NCBI GenBank assembly: GCA_947595635.1
Contig: CANQEU010000018.1
Span: 1-41,626, forward strand
From: an uncultured Clostridia bacterium
GTDB lineage: Bacteria > Bacillota > Clostridia > Oscillospirales > Acutalibacteraceae
Length of the DNA stretch: 41,626 nt
Reading direction: 5' to 3'
The notes beneath the pieces were generated by a model. It was not told the origin of the DNA. It did not search any database and saw nothing but the letters and a program-made list of their open reading frames with translations. A program made the position numbers and the translations under genes. Shown here piece by piece: positions 17,820 to 25,818 of this stretch; position 1 is the stretch's first letter, and each line of letters opens with the position of its first letter.

Positions 17820-18059
17820 TCATCCGACAGAAACTTCAAACTGTGAAATCTCTGAAATCAATTCGCTTGGAACATTATCGCAGGCCTCAAACTGAAATGG
17901 CTTGTTTAGCTCAAGACTGAGAACACCCATGATAGAGCGGGGGTCAATCACGTAATAGCCGCTTGTTATCTTCATTGTAGCGTCCCTGAATTTGTTAGTA
18001 ATGTTTACGAATTTTTTTGCAGCTTCCAAATCAGGAATTGCAATCATTTTCGAGTACAT
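17820..18059 (-). CDS. HPr-like protein lacking the phosphorylatable histidine
   Basis: A 79-residue protein whose C-terminal half matches the HPr fold, with DPRSIMGVLSLELNKPF aligned to the regulatory serine region. Ser42 corresponds to the HPr kinase target Ser46. The active-site loop of HPr (HARPA, His15) is replaced by DLEAAKKF and the whole protein contains no histidine, so it cannot relay phosphate in the sugar phosphotransferase system. Crh of B. subtilis is a known HPr paralog without the catalytic His that acts in catabolite control; a similar regulatory role is inference. GGAGGG lies 7 nt before the ATG, and it has its own promoter and terminator. Confidence 0.82.
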   Translation of the reverse strand: MYSKMIAIPDLEAAKKFVNITNKFRDATMKITSGYYVIDPRSIMGVLSLELNKPFQFEACDNVPSELISEISQFEVSVG

Positions 18060-18092
18060 AAAAATTCCCTCCGTGATATTTTGTTTGTCTAT

Positions 18093-18121
18093 ATTTTAGC
18101 ACTGCTGATATTAAATTTCAA
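18093..18121 (-). promoter_or_regulatory. Sigma-A promoter for the HPr-like gene
   Basis: On the minus strand, TTGAAA (18116-18121) and TAAAAT (18093-18098) are 17 nt apart, about 35 nt before the start. The remaining 240 nt to mtaB are AT-rich with no clear structure. Confidence 0.7.
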
Positions 18122-18368
18122 TCGGTAAAAAAAGTTTTCCTCATTTATCCAAAAATTTCGCTTTTTAACAACATTTATTATAGTCAAATTATCAAAGAAC
18201 CGCAAAAATTGTTTTATATTTAGCCTTGCGTTTGTGCTGCGTTTCAGTGATAATTTGGCGCTATAATCTTTAATATACTCGCAGTGCGCCGGTATTCCAA
18301 AATGCGTTTAGCACATAAAAATATCGGCAGCTTTGACCGACTAAACGATGAACGGAGAGGATATAATA

Positions 18369-19667
18369 ATGAAATTTTCGATAATTACTCTTGGCTGCAA
18401 GGTCAATCAATATGAAAGTCAGATAATGAACGACGCTATGCTTTGCGCAGGCTTTGAGTACGAGCCGCTGTATAAATTATCCGATATAATTATAATTAAT
18501 TCCTGCACCGTAACCTCTGTGAGCGACAGCAAGGCGCTGAAGCTGATAAGGAGGATAAAGCGGGAAAATCCAAAGGCAATAACGGTTTTAACAGGCTGTA
18601 TGCCGCAGGCGTTTCCCGATGCTTTTGAAGGCTTTGACGGTGCAGATATAATAATGGGCAATAAATACAGAAGCGAGCTTGTTCCGCTTATAAACGAATA
18701 CATAACAACGGGAGAACGCATTGTAAAGATAACTCCGCACAAAAACGACCTAAGATTTGAAAAAATGCAGGTCAATTCATTCAACGAGAGAACAAGAGCC
18801 TTTGTTAAAATAGAGGACGGCTGCAATCGGTTTTGCTCTTATTGTATAATTCCGTATGCAAGGGGAAGAGTTCGCTCAAAGCCGATTTCTGAGCTTTTAA
18901 GCGAGGTTCGCGCCCTTGCCGAAAACGGATACAAGGAGGTCGTGCTTGTCGGCATCAACCTGTCCGCATACGGAAACGATCTTGGCGGAGTTGATATAGC
19001 ACACGCCGTTAAAGCCGCCTGCTCGGTAGACGGGATAGAGCGTGTTAGGCTCGGCTCGCTTGAGCCTGAGCGAATGGACGAAAAAACCGTTGCCGAATTA
19101 TCGACGCAAAGGAAGCTTTGTCCGCAGTTTCACCTGTCGCTGCAAAGCGGCTGTGATGCAACCTTGAAAAGAATGAACCGCCATTATAATTCGCAGGAAT
19201 ATATGGCGATCGTTAATAATTTACGCAAATACTTTAAAAATTGTTCCATAACAACAGATGTAATGGTCGGATTCCCAGGTGAAACAGAGGATGAATTTTT
19301 ACAATCGCTTGAGTTTGTAAATCGGGTGAAATTCGCGAGAGTACACACCTTTGCCTATTCCCGCCGACCCGGTACCGCAGCTGACAGAGCGCCGAATCAG
19401 GTTTCAAAGCAGGACAAGGACAGGCGTTCAAAAATAATGATAAGCCGAGCGGAGGCGCTCAGACAGGAGTTTTTAAAAACACAGCTCGGCAGAGTAGAAG
19501 GAGTTTTGTTTGAAACAAGAAGACAGGACGGCTTGTTTGAAGGCTACACGGCAAATTACACTCAGGTGTATTTAAAAACAGACGAGGATGTTTCAAACAG
19601 GCTGATAAACGTAAGACTTGAAGAAATTACGGGCGCCGGCTGTCTCGGCGTTCAGGAGCTTAAATAA
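18369..19667 (+). CDS. mtaB: tRNA t6A37 methylthiotransferase MtaB
   Basis: A 432-residue radical-SAM enzyme that adds a methylthio group to t6A at position 37 of tRNAs reading ANN codons. The N-terminal methylthiotransferase domain has three cysteines for an auxiliary iron-sulfur cluster in LGCKVNQYES, INSCTVT and LTGCMPQ. The radical-SAM triad is CNRFCSYC, followed by IIPYARGRVRS, and a C-terminal TRAM-like region begins near residue 370. TLGCKVNQYES is typical of MtaB rather than MiaB or RimO. The ATG at 18369 follows CGGAGAGG by about 9 nt. Its 3' end overlaps the convergent gene by 16 nt. Confidence 0.94.
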   Translation: MKFSIITLGCKVNQYESQIMNDAMLCAGFEYEPLYKLSDIIIINSCTVTSVSDSKALKLIRRIKRENPKAITVLTGCMPQAFPDAFEGFDGADIIMGNKYRSELVPLINEYITTGERIVKITPHKNDLRFEKMQVNSFNERTRAFVKIEDGCNRFCSYCIIPYARGRVRSKPISELLSEVRALAENGYKEVVLVGINLSAYGNDLGGVDIAHAVKAACSVDGIERVRLGSLEPERMDEKTVAELSTQRKLCPQFHLSLQSGCDATLKRMNRHYNSQEYMAIVNNLRKYFKNCSITTDVMVGFPGETEDEFLQSLEFVNRVKFARVHTFAYSRRPGTAADRAPNQVSKQDKDRRSKIMISRAEALRQEFLKTQLGRVEGVLFETRRQDGLFEGYTANYTQVYLKTDEDVSNRLINVRLEEITGAGCLGVQELK

Positions 19668-20950
19668 TTCATAGCGTTCTTGACCTCTGCCTGCGTTTGC
19701 TCGTTTTCAAGATAATCGAATGAGTATAGCATAAACCCGTCCGCGCCCTTGCTTCTGCCGTATTCGATTTGCGATTTTATATTTTCGTCGCTGTCAAGCC
19801 ATGTGCCGTCGTCAGCGTCGCTTCCCGCCTTGTAAAGCCCAAGACCGATATAAAGCTTTACCTTTTCACAGCTTACAAGCTTTCTCCAATTGTCCACGGC
19901 TGTATTAAACGGCAGGGTGTTGTGCTTTTGACTGAAATAATTTTGCGGACAAAGATAATCGCAGTACCCCTCAATGCTGCCCCACGAATAAACGTCTGCT
20001 CCCATTTCAATGTCGTTGTCTATATTGCCCTGCGGCGATATGCCGAAAACTATATCGCTTTTAACTGATTTTATCGCGCTGTAAACTCCGCTGATAAGCG
20101 AGTTTATGTTTGATGTGCGCCAGTTTAGATGACTCATTGCGTCAGCACCGTCGAGGCTTTCTATGTAGCTTTCATACTCCGCCTGGTCGTAATCCTCGCT
20201 TGAATCGGGATAAAAGTAATCGTCAAATTGAATGCCGTCAACATCATATCGTGACGCGATTTCCTTTATCGAGCCTATTATATACTCTCTCACTTCAGGA
20301 TAAGCCGGATTCAGATATATTCCGCCGTCATATTCCATTGTGTATCTGTCGTTGCTTTCATCGTCATCATTTTGCCATATGCTGTACGGACTGTATTCCG
20401 AAAGCGTGGGCGGAGTGTCGTTTATTTTGATGCGCAGGGGATTTACCCACGCGTGAAATTCCATTCCGGCATTGTGAGTGCTTTCAATCATATATTTCAT
20501 AGCGTCATAGCCGGGGTCCTTTCCCTGCTTTCCCGTCAGTATGTGCGAGTAGGGAAAATAGTCAGATAGAAACATTGAATCTCCGCACGGCCTTATATGG
20601 ACTATAAGCGCGTTAATATTGTGCTTTTTGGCTGTGCTTACTATATTATCAAATTTATTTTTAAAGTTTTCCTCTCCGGGGTCGTCGGCAACGCTGAGCG
20701 ACATATAAGGAACCCATACCGCAAGCATTTCCTTTTTCTGCCCGCTCTCGGACTTTTTGCCGCTGTCGGATGAGCTGCTTTGGTTATTTGTGCTTTTTGC
20801 CGCTGTTGATACAGCATTTTTATCCTCATTCTCATTTGACATGGTCGTCACTGCTGAATCGGGCGCAAATTTCCACATAAAGCCGACTGTTCCTAAAAGC
20901 AGAACAAGAGCGATTATGAGCGGAGTATGAATATATCTTTCGTTTTTCAC
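19652..20950 (-). CDS. Glycosyl hydrolase-like (GHL10/DUF187) envelope protein
   Basis: A 432-residue protein with one N-terminal membrane segment (about residues 8-27), a Ser/Lys-rich linker and a C-terminal TIM-barrel-like domain of about 330 residues. Motifs include MLAVWVPYMSLSV, NALIVHIRPCGDSMF, FHAWVNPLRI, VDGIQFDDYFYP and DYLCPQNYF, which fit the GHL10/YddW family of putative glycoside hydrolases. Acidic residues in GIQFDDYF are likely catalytic. The substrate is probably a cell-wall or exopolysaccharide glycan, but this is inferred. The GTG at 20950 is chosen because AGGAAG lies 7 nt upstream; an ATG at 20989 has none. Confidence 0.85.
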   Translation of the reverse strand: MKNERYIHTPLIIALVLLLGTVGFMWKFAPDSAVTTMSNENEDKNAVSTAAKSTNNQSSSSDSGKKSESGQKKEMLAVWVPYMSLSVADDPGEENFKNKFDNIVSTAKKHNINALIVHIRPCGDSMFLSDYFPYSHILTGKQGKDPGYDAMKYMIESTHNAGMEFHAWVNPLRIKINDTPPTLSEYSPYSIWQNDDDESNDRYTMEYDGGIYLNPAYPEVREYIIGSIKEIASRYDVDGIQFDDYFYPDSSEDYDQAEYESYIESLDGADAMSHLNWRTSNINSLISGVYSAIKSVKSDIVFGISPQGNIDNDIEMGADVYSWGSIEGYCDYLCPQNYFSQKHNTLPFNTAVDNWRKLVSCEKVKLYIGLGLYKAGSDADDGTWLDSDENIKSQIEYGRSKGADGFMLYSFDYLENEQTQAEVKNAMNYLSS

Positions 20951-21008
20951 ACCGGCACTTCCTTTTCTTTTTTTTATATATCTATGCAAAAAGGAGCGTT
21001 AAAATACT

Positions 21009-21302
21009 ATGAGTGCGATAACTGTCGTATTAATTTGCTGGATTGTTGCAATAAGCGTTATTTCAATAATAGTAACCGTTGTTGACAAGTATAAGGCGGC
21101 GCATTTTAAATGGAGAATTAAGGAGAGCACACTGCTGATTTTGGCGGCTCTCGGCGGCAGTGCAGCAATGTATATAACTATGCAGATAATCCGTCACAAG
21201 ACGAGGAAGCTTAAATTTATGCTCGGCATTCCGCTTATATTTATTTTACAGACAGGCGCTTTGGTGCTCTGCGTTTTGGTGAAAAACAATGCAATCGGTT
21301 AA
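21009..21302 (+). CDS. DUF1294 family membrane protein
   Basis: A 97-residue membrane protein of the DUF1294 family, recognised by VDKYKAAHFKWRIKESTLLILAALGGS and IIRHKTRKLKFMLGIPLI. There are three predicted membrane segments. Function of the family is unknown. AAAGGAG lies about 12 nt before the ATG. Its last 14 bases overlap the start of the pseudouridine synthase gene, so translation is probably coupled. Confidence 0.85.
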   Translation: MSAITVVLICWIVAISVISIIVTVVDKYKAAHFKWRIKESTLLILAALGGSAAMYITMQIIRHKTRKLKFMLGIPLIFILQTGALVLCVLVKNNAIG

Positions 21303-22170
21303 GGCGGCCAAAGAGCTGATTTTTACTGTGCCTGCCGAGTGTGACGGTATGCTGCTTGGAAGCTTTTTGCACAGAACAAAGAATGTGTCGCAAAGAATAA
21401 TAAGAAACGCTAAGCGCGTAAATAACGGAATTACGGCTGACGGAGCGATGATAAGGACGGTTGATAAAATAGCGCGTGGACAGAGAATAAGGATTTCCTT
21501 GCCGGCGCCGAGGTGTGAAATGGAGCCGGGCGATATACCGCTTGATATATTTTATGAGGACGAGCATTACCTGCTTTTGAATAAGGGATACGGGGTGCCG
21601 GTGCATCCTACGTCGAATATTCATATAAACGACACTCTTGCAAACGGTATAGTAAAATATATGCGCAGTATAAGCGACTGCTATTCAATAAGCATAATAA
21701 ATCGGCTCGACAGAGATACTTCGGGGCTTGTGCTTGTTGCTAAAAACGCCTATGCCGCCGAAAACGCAGCCGGCACAATTGATAAGACCTACATTGCAAT
21801 ATGCAGCGGAACGATAAGCGAGCCCGGAAGAATAGACGCTCCCATAGCGAGAATGGGCGGCAGTATAATTAAGCGCTGCGTTTCTAAAAACGGCACCGCA
21901 GCTGTAACAAACTACACACCGATTAAAACGGCGAACGGTCTTACGCTTGTATCCGTAAAGCTTGAAACAGGGCGCACGCACCAAATACGAGTACATTTTT
22001 CGTACATCGGTCATCCGTTGGAGGGCGACGATATGTACGGCGGCAGTTTAGACAGAATAAAACGGCAGGCTCTGCATTGTGCAAAAATCTCATTCAAACA
22101 TCCTATCCTGAATAAAACGCTTTGCTTTGAATCGCCAATGCCGAAGGATATGTCCGATATTATGCCGTGA
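21289..22170 (+). CDS. RluA-family pseudouridine synthase
   Basis: A 293-residue enzyme of the RluA/RluD family that converts uridines in rRNA or tRNA to pseudouridine. An S4-like N-terminal region (about residues 15-75) precedes the catalytic domain, in which INRLDRDTSGLVLVAKN holds the catalytic Asp. YEDEHYLLLNKGYGVPVHP and LETGRTHQIRVHFSYIGHPLEGD are further family blocks. The exact target uridine cannot be told. Confidence 0.92.
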   Translation: MQSVKAAKELIFTVPAECDGMLLGSFLHRTKNVSQRIIRNAKRVNNGITADGAMIRTVDKIARGQRIRISLPAPRCEMEPGDIPLDIFYEDEHYLLLNKGYGVPVHPTSNIHINDTLANGIVKYMRSISDCYSISIINRLDRDTSGLVLVAKNAYAAENAAGTIDKTYIAICSGTISEPGRIDAPIARMGGSIIKRCVSKNGTAAVTNYTPIKTANGLTLVSVKLETGRTHQIRVHFSYIGHPLEGDDMYGGSLDRIKRQALHCAKISFKHPILNKTLCFESPMPKDMSDIMP

Positions 22171-22212
22171 TACGCGCAGAATGATACAAAATGAAATTTT
22201 GTTATGCCGCAC

Positions 22213-22241
22213 TTGCATATTGACGAACACTATGGTACAAT
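22213..22241 (+). promoter_or_regulatory. Sigma-A promoter for ilvE
   Basis: TTGCAT (22213-22218), a 17-nt spacer and TACAAT (22236-22241) lie 35 nt before the ilvE start codon. Confidence 0.6.
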
Positions 22242-22275
22242 ATATCTGATAATTTAAGAGAGAAGGTCATTTATT

Positions 22276-23346
22276 ATGCAGGAGATCAAAATAGAACTTA
22301 CTAAAACGCCGAAAGAAAAGCCGGCGGACGAAAGCAAGCTCGGATTCGGAAAAATTTTCTCTGACCATATGTTTGTAATGAACTATGATAAGGGTCAGGG
22401 CTGGCATGATCCGAGAATCGTCCCTTATGGACCGATTGAGCTTATGCCTTCCGCAATGTGCCTGCATTACGGTCAGGAAGTATTTGAGGGTATGAAGGCA
22501 TACAGAACAGAAGACGGCAGGATTGTTTTGTTCAGGCCGGAAAAGAATATGGCAAGGCTCAACGTATCTAACGAGAGGCTTTGCATTCCGAAAATTGACG
22601 AGGAATTTTGCGTTGAGGCGATTAAAAAGCTTGTTGAAATCGAGAAGGATTGGGTTCCTCATGCAGAGGGCGCGTCGCTTTATCTGCGTCCGTTTATTTT
22701 CGCGACAGACCCGTTCATCGGCGTTCATCCCGCCGATCATCTTACATATATGGTAATCTGCTCACCATCGGGCGCGTATTATCCGGAGGGACTCGACCCT
22801 GTAAAAATTTATGTTGAAAAGAATTATGTTCGCGCCGTAAAGGGCGGTATGGGCTTTACAAAGACAGCCGGCAATTACGCCGCTTCGCTCAAGGCTCAGG
22901 ACGAGAGCGAAAAGCTCGGATATACTCAGGTTTTATGGCTTGACGGTGTTGAAAGAAAATATATTGAAGAAGTAGGCACGATGAACGTATTTTTCGTTAT
23001 AGGCGATGAGGTTGTAACGCCGGCGCTTCAGGGCTCTATTCTTTCCGGTATAACGAGAATGTCGTCAATTGAGCTTTTGCGTTCATGGGGATACAATGTT
23101 TCCGAGAGAAGGCTTTCAATCGAGGAGGTTGCGCAGGCATATGATAACGGACAGCTTAAGGAAGCGTTCGGAACAGGTACGGCCGCGGTTATCTCGCCGA
23201 TTGGCGAGCTAAAGTGGGGCGACAAGGTTATGCAGTTTAACAACGGCGAGATAGGACCGATTTCGCAGAGGCTTTATAACGAGCTTACCGGCATCCAGTG
23301 GGGCAAGGTAGAGGATAAATTCGGCTGGATACAGGAAGTAAAATAA
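22276..23346 (+). CDS. ilvE: Branched-chain amino acid aminotransferase
   Basis: A 356-residue PLP-dependent class IV aminotransferase that transfers the amino group between glutamate and the 2-oxo acids of leucine, isoleucine and valine. Blocks include LHYGQEVFEGMKAYR, the Schiff-base Lys in GFTKTAGNYAASLKAQ, EEVGTMNVFFV and GSILSGITRMSSIELL. Length and the GTAAVISPIGEL block fit the eukaryote-like type II BCAT common in Firmicutes. GAGAAGG lies about 8 nt before the ATG. It is monocistronic with its own promoter and terminator. Confidence 0.95.
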   Translation: MQEIKIELTKTPKEKPADESKLGFGKIFSDHMFVMNYDKGQGWHDPRIVPYGPIELMPSAMCLHYGQEVFEGMKAYRTEDGRIVLFRPEKNMARLNVSNERLCIPKIDEEFCVEAIKKLVEIEKDWVPHAEGASLYLRPFIFATDPFIGVHPADHLTYMVICSPSGAYYPEGLDPVKIYVEKNYVRAVKGGMGFTKTAGNYAASLKAQDESEKLGYTQVLWLDGVERKYIEEVGTMNVFFVIGDEVVTPALQGSILSGITRMSSIELLRSWGYNVSERRLSIEEVAQAYDNGQLKEAFGTGTAAVISPIGELKWGDKVMQFNNGEIGPISQRLYNELTGIQWGKVEDKFGWIQEVK

Positions 23347-23385
23347 TCATATCCGCGAAAGCGGTACAAAAATAAAAGGATATTA

Positions 23386-23423
23386 AGAGCTGATTTGCCG
23401 AGCGGCAGTCGGCTCTTTTTTTC
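23386..23423 (+). terminator. Terminator after ilvE
   Basis: AGAGC pairs with GCTCT around an inner TGCC/GGCA stem (23386-23416), followed by a run of seven or more T. It separates ilvE from convergent sigK. Confidence 0.8.
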
Positions 23424-23461
23424 TGTATCCCATAAGTTTTGGCTTTTGCCTGTTTACAGGC

Positions 23462-24157
23462 TCAGCCGTTTTCACGGTCAAAGCATTTTTTCAGCTTTTT
23501 AAGCGCTTTTGTTTCAATTCTTGAAACGTATGACCTCGATATGTTCAGCATTTGAGCAACCTCTCTTTGCGTCAGAGGGTTTTCGTCGTTAAGACCGTAG
23601 CGCAGAATTATAATTCGGCGCTCTCTCGGCGTCAGCTCTGTGTTGATGAATTTTTTTACCTGCACTGATTTTATTTTCGCGTCAAGCTCCTCTACTATAT
23701 TATCCTCGCAAGACATTATATCCATAAGCGTAAGCGGATTGCCGTCCTTGTCGGAGTCTATGGTCTCGTTCAGAGATATATCCTGCGCGCGCTTTTTAAC
23801 GGAGCGAAAGTGCATTAGTATTTCGTTTTCGATGCACCTTGACGCATAGCTTGAAAGCTTAATCTTTTTTTCGGGATTAAATGTGTTCACAGCCTTTATA
23901 AGCCCTACTGTGCCGATTGATACGAGGTCGTCCTGGTCGCTTGCCGACGCGTAATATTTTTTTATGATGTGCGCAACAAGGCGTAGATTATGTTCAACAA
24001 GCATATTTTTTGCTTCCTTGTCGCCGAGGCGCATTTTTTCAAGACATTCCGCCTCCTCCTTTGCGCTTAGAGGTCTCGGAAACGCGCTTGAGCCGGTAAC
24101 GTGGAGAATGAAGAACAGAAAGAAGCTGCTAAGGCTTTCAAAGATATTAAATAACAT
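23462..24157 (-). CDS. sigK: RNA polymerase sporulation sigma factor SigK
   Basis: A 231-residue sigma-70 family factor that directs late mother-cell transcription during sporulation. The first about 20 residues (MLFNIFESLSSFFLFFIL) resemble the membrane-associated pro-sequence that is removed on activation. Region 2 contains HNLRLVAHIIKKYY and DLVSIGTVGLIKAVNTF, and region 4 contains LTQREVAQMLNISRSYVSRIE. The reading frame is continuous, so there is no skin-type interruption of the gene as in B. subtilis and some Clostridium. CGGAGGG lies 5 nt before the ATG. The short pro-sequence and the family wording make SigK more likely than SigE. Confidence 0.93.
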   Translation of the reverse strand: MLFNIFESLSSFFLFFILHVTGSSAFPRPLSAKEEAECLEKMRLGDKEAKNMLVEHNLRLVAHIIKKYYASASDQDDLVSIGTVGLIKAVNTFNPEKKIKLSSYASRCIENEILMHFRSVKKRAQDISLNETIDSDKDGNPLTLMDIMSCEDNIVEELDAKIKSVQVKKFINTELTPRERRIIILRYGLNDENPLTQREVAQMLNISRSYVSRIETKALKKLKKCFDRENG

Positions 24158-24168
24158 ACAGACCCTCC

Positions 24169-24196
24169 GAATAAATATTTTATTTAATATTTATTC
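24169..24196. repeat. AT-rich inverted repeat upstream of sigK
   Basis: GAATAAATATT (24169-24179) and AATATTTATTC (24186-24196) form a perfect 11-bp inverted repeat just before the sigK ribosome binding site. It could be a regulatory site, but AT-only palindromes arise easily. Confidence 0.4.
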
Positions 24197-24292
24197 TTAA
24201 GGCTTGTTTTTTAATGCAAGTACGACTGACATACAGTTTCGTTTTAGGAAATGCTTATCAAACGGCGAAGAAAAGGTTATGTGCGTAAACTA

Positions 24293-24398
24293 CCCCCCGT
24301 CGCCTGACGCCGCCGGTACCGGCGGCGTCACAGCAATCCTGCGCTGGAGAATATCCCGCGCCGGATTGCTGCGGAGCTTTGCTCCGTGCGACGGGGGG
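24293..24398. other. Compact four-helix inverted-repeat element
   Basis: In the 400-nt gap between sigK and the zinc-ribbon gene, nearly every base of 24293-24398 is paired. An 11-bp perfect outer stem (24293-24303 with 24388-24398) encloses three consecutive hairpins: a perfect 26-nt palindrome (24305-24330), a 13-bp hairpin with one mismatch (24331-24344 with 24358-24371), and CGGAGC-TTT-GCTCCG (24372-24386). Only one base on each side separates the outer stem from the inner helices. GC content is far above the flanks. It could be a structured RNA, a palindromic mobile repeat or a cruciform-forming DNA element. A second palindrome AGGCTTA/TAAGCCT with a T-run follows at 24409-24427. Confidence 0.75.
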
Positions 24399-24501
24399 AA
24401 CTATAGCGAGGCTTATTAAGCCTTTTCGTGCTTTCGCCTGAAAACAAAATGTAAAAAACGCAGCATACTTTGCGCCTTTTCTCTTACTTTTTATTAATAT
24501 G

Positions 24502-24530
24502 TTGAATTAAGGCGAAATATGTTATATTAT
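24502..24530 (+). promoter_or_regulatory. Sigma-A promoter for the zinc-ribbon gene
   Basis: TTGAAT (24502-24507), a 17-nt spacer and TATTAT (24525-24530) lie about 40 nt before the start. Confidence 0.6.
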
Positions 24531-24568
24531 ATTAAAGTAAATAAAATTAAACTTATGAGGTGATGATT

Positions 24569-25807
24569 ATGCCATTTTGCAGAAACTGCGGCAACCAACT
24601 TGCTCCGGGACAAAAATTCTGCAATAAATGCGGAGTAAAGGTTCAAAATATCGGCGGCACTGCGACAGGCAATTCTGACGCTGAAAAACATATGCCGATA
24701 AATAATACGGGAAATAACCCTTCCGGCAATGTCCGTCAGGCTCAGGACGTCAGAAATAATAATGTAAATCAGTTTAACAGTAACGCACAGCCAAACCCTT
24801 ACGGTAAATTCACTCAGGGCGGTCAATTTAATAGCGCGAATATGAATAATTCGGGCTATAATAGCAACCGCGGCGGTCAGATTAGCGGCGCATATAATAA
24901 TGTATATCCAAATAATCCGGCAAGCTATAATAATCAAAATATGCCGATAAACAGAAGCGGAGGAAATAAATCCGACAAAAAGGTAATATATATCGTCCTT
25001 GCTTCAGCCGCTGTGCTGATTATTGCCGTCATTGTTTTTGGAATATTATTCCTTTCCGGTATCCTTGGCGGTAAAAAGGACGAAAATAATATAGACAACG
25101 CGCTTGCTCCCGGAACGAGCAGCGCATCTCAAAGCGTAACTCAGCCTGAGCAGGAAACGCTGCCTGAAAATCCTACAGAGGCCGCAACACAGCCGCCTAC
25201 TCAGCCGACCTCACAAGAAACTGAGAGTATGGAAAATCCCGACTATTACGACCAGAAAGTAGAGGTTGTATCAAGCGGATGCTATGCCGAGCTTACACTG
25301 TATGAGTGGCAGAACGGAAAATGGGTCAGCCTGATGAGCGCCAACGCGACAGTAGGCAAAAACGGAGTAGGCTACAATTACGGCGAGGGCAAAAGTGTAA
25401 CGCCAAAGGGTCAGTTTGATTTAGGCTTTTGTTACGGATTATCAAAGCCGAACACAAAGCTTGACTTTTCGCCGGTGCAAAACGGCTCTATATTTGTAAG
25501 CGATTCAAATTCAAGATTTTATAACTGCCTGACAACAAAATTACAATATACAGGCTCGGATGCCGAGGATACATATTCGCAATTTGCACGGCAAAATATT
25601 TATAATTATAATATTTTTATTGAGCATAACGGCGACGGAAAAACTCCTAACAGCGCAACGCCGGGTATGGGTTCGGTAATTACAATTTGCGGATATAACG
25701 GTACTCCTCAGCCGACCTTGGGATGTATTGACATAACTGCGTCAAATATGATAAGACTGCTGTCCTACCTTGACCAAAGCAAGAATCCCGTTATTATAAT
25801 CTCTTAA
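24569..25807 (+). CDS. Zinc-ribbon membrane protein with YkuD-like L,D-transpeptidase domain
   Basis: A 412-residue protein with four parts. Residues 4-21 are a zinc ribbon (Cys4, Cys7, Cys18, Cys21). Residues about 30-135 are an Asn/Gly-rich linker. One membrane segment follows at about 140-167, then a Pro/Thr/Glu-rich spacer and an extracytoplasmic C-terminal domain from about 225. That domain ends in EHNGDGK, GSVITICGY and LGCIDITASN, which resemble the His and Cys motifs of L,D-transpeptidases that cross-link peptidoglycan; the usual SHGC is TLGC here. The ATG at 24569 is chosen because GAGG lies 8 nt upstream and zinc-ribbon proteins begin MPFCRNCG. The next gene is a related protein 11 nt downstream. 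Catalytic activity is inferred. Confidence 0.75.
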   Translation: MPFCRNCGNQLAPGQKFCNKCGVKVQNIGGTATGNSDAEKHMPINNTGNNPSGNVRQAQDVRNNNVNQFNSNAQPNPYGKFTQGGQFNSANMNNSGYNSNRGGQISGAYNNVYPNNPASYNNQNMPINRSGGNKSDKKVIYIVLASAAVLIIAVIVFGILFLSGILGGKKDENNIDNALAPGTSSASQSVTQPEQETLPENPTEAATQPPTQPTSQETESMENPDYYDQKVEVVSSGCYAELTLYEWQNGKWVSLMSANATVGKNGVGYNYGEGKSVTPKGQFDLGFCYGLSKPNTKLDFSPVQNGSIFVSDSNSRFYNCLTTKLQYTGSDAEDTYSQFARQNIYNYNIFIEHNGDGKTPNSATPGMGSVITICGYNGTPQPTLGCIDITASNMIRLLSYLDQSKNPVIIIS

Positions 25808-25818
25808 ATGGTGATTTC

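Noticed and set aside
18060..18368. Riboswitch upstream of mtaB
   Set aside because: I found no conserved aptamer-like stems or terminator; the region looks like plain AT-rich intergenic DNA with one promoter on the other strand.
23462..24157. A skin-type element interrupting sigK
   Set aside because: The reading frame is continuous through regions 2 and 4 and no recombinase gene lies nearby.
24204..24419. A 71-codon open frame across the four-helix element
   Set aside because: It is produced by the palindromic sequence, has no ribosome binding site and no recognisable domain.
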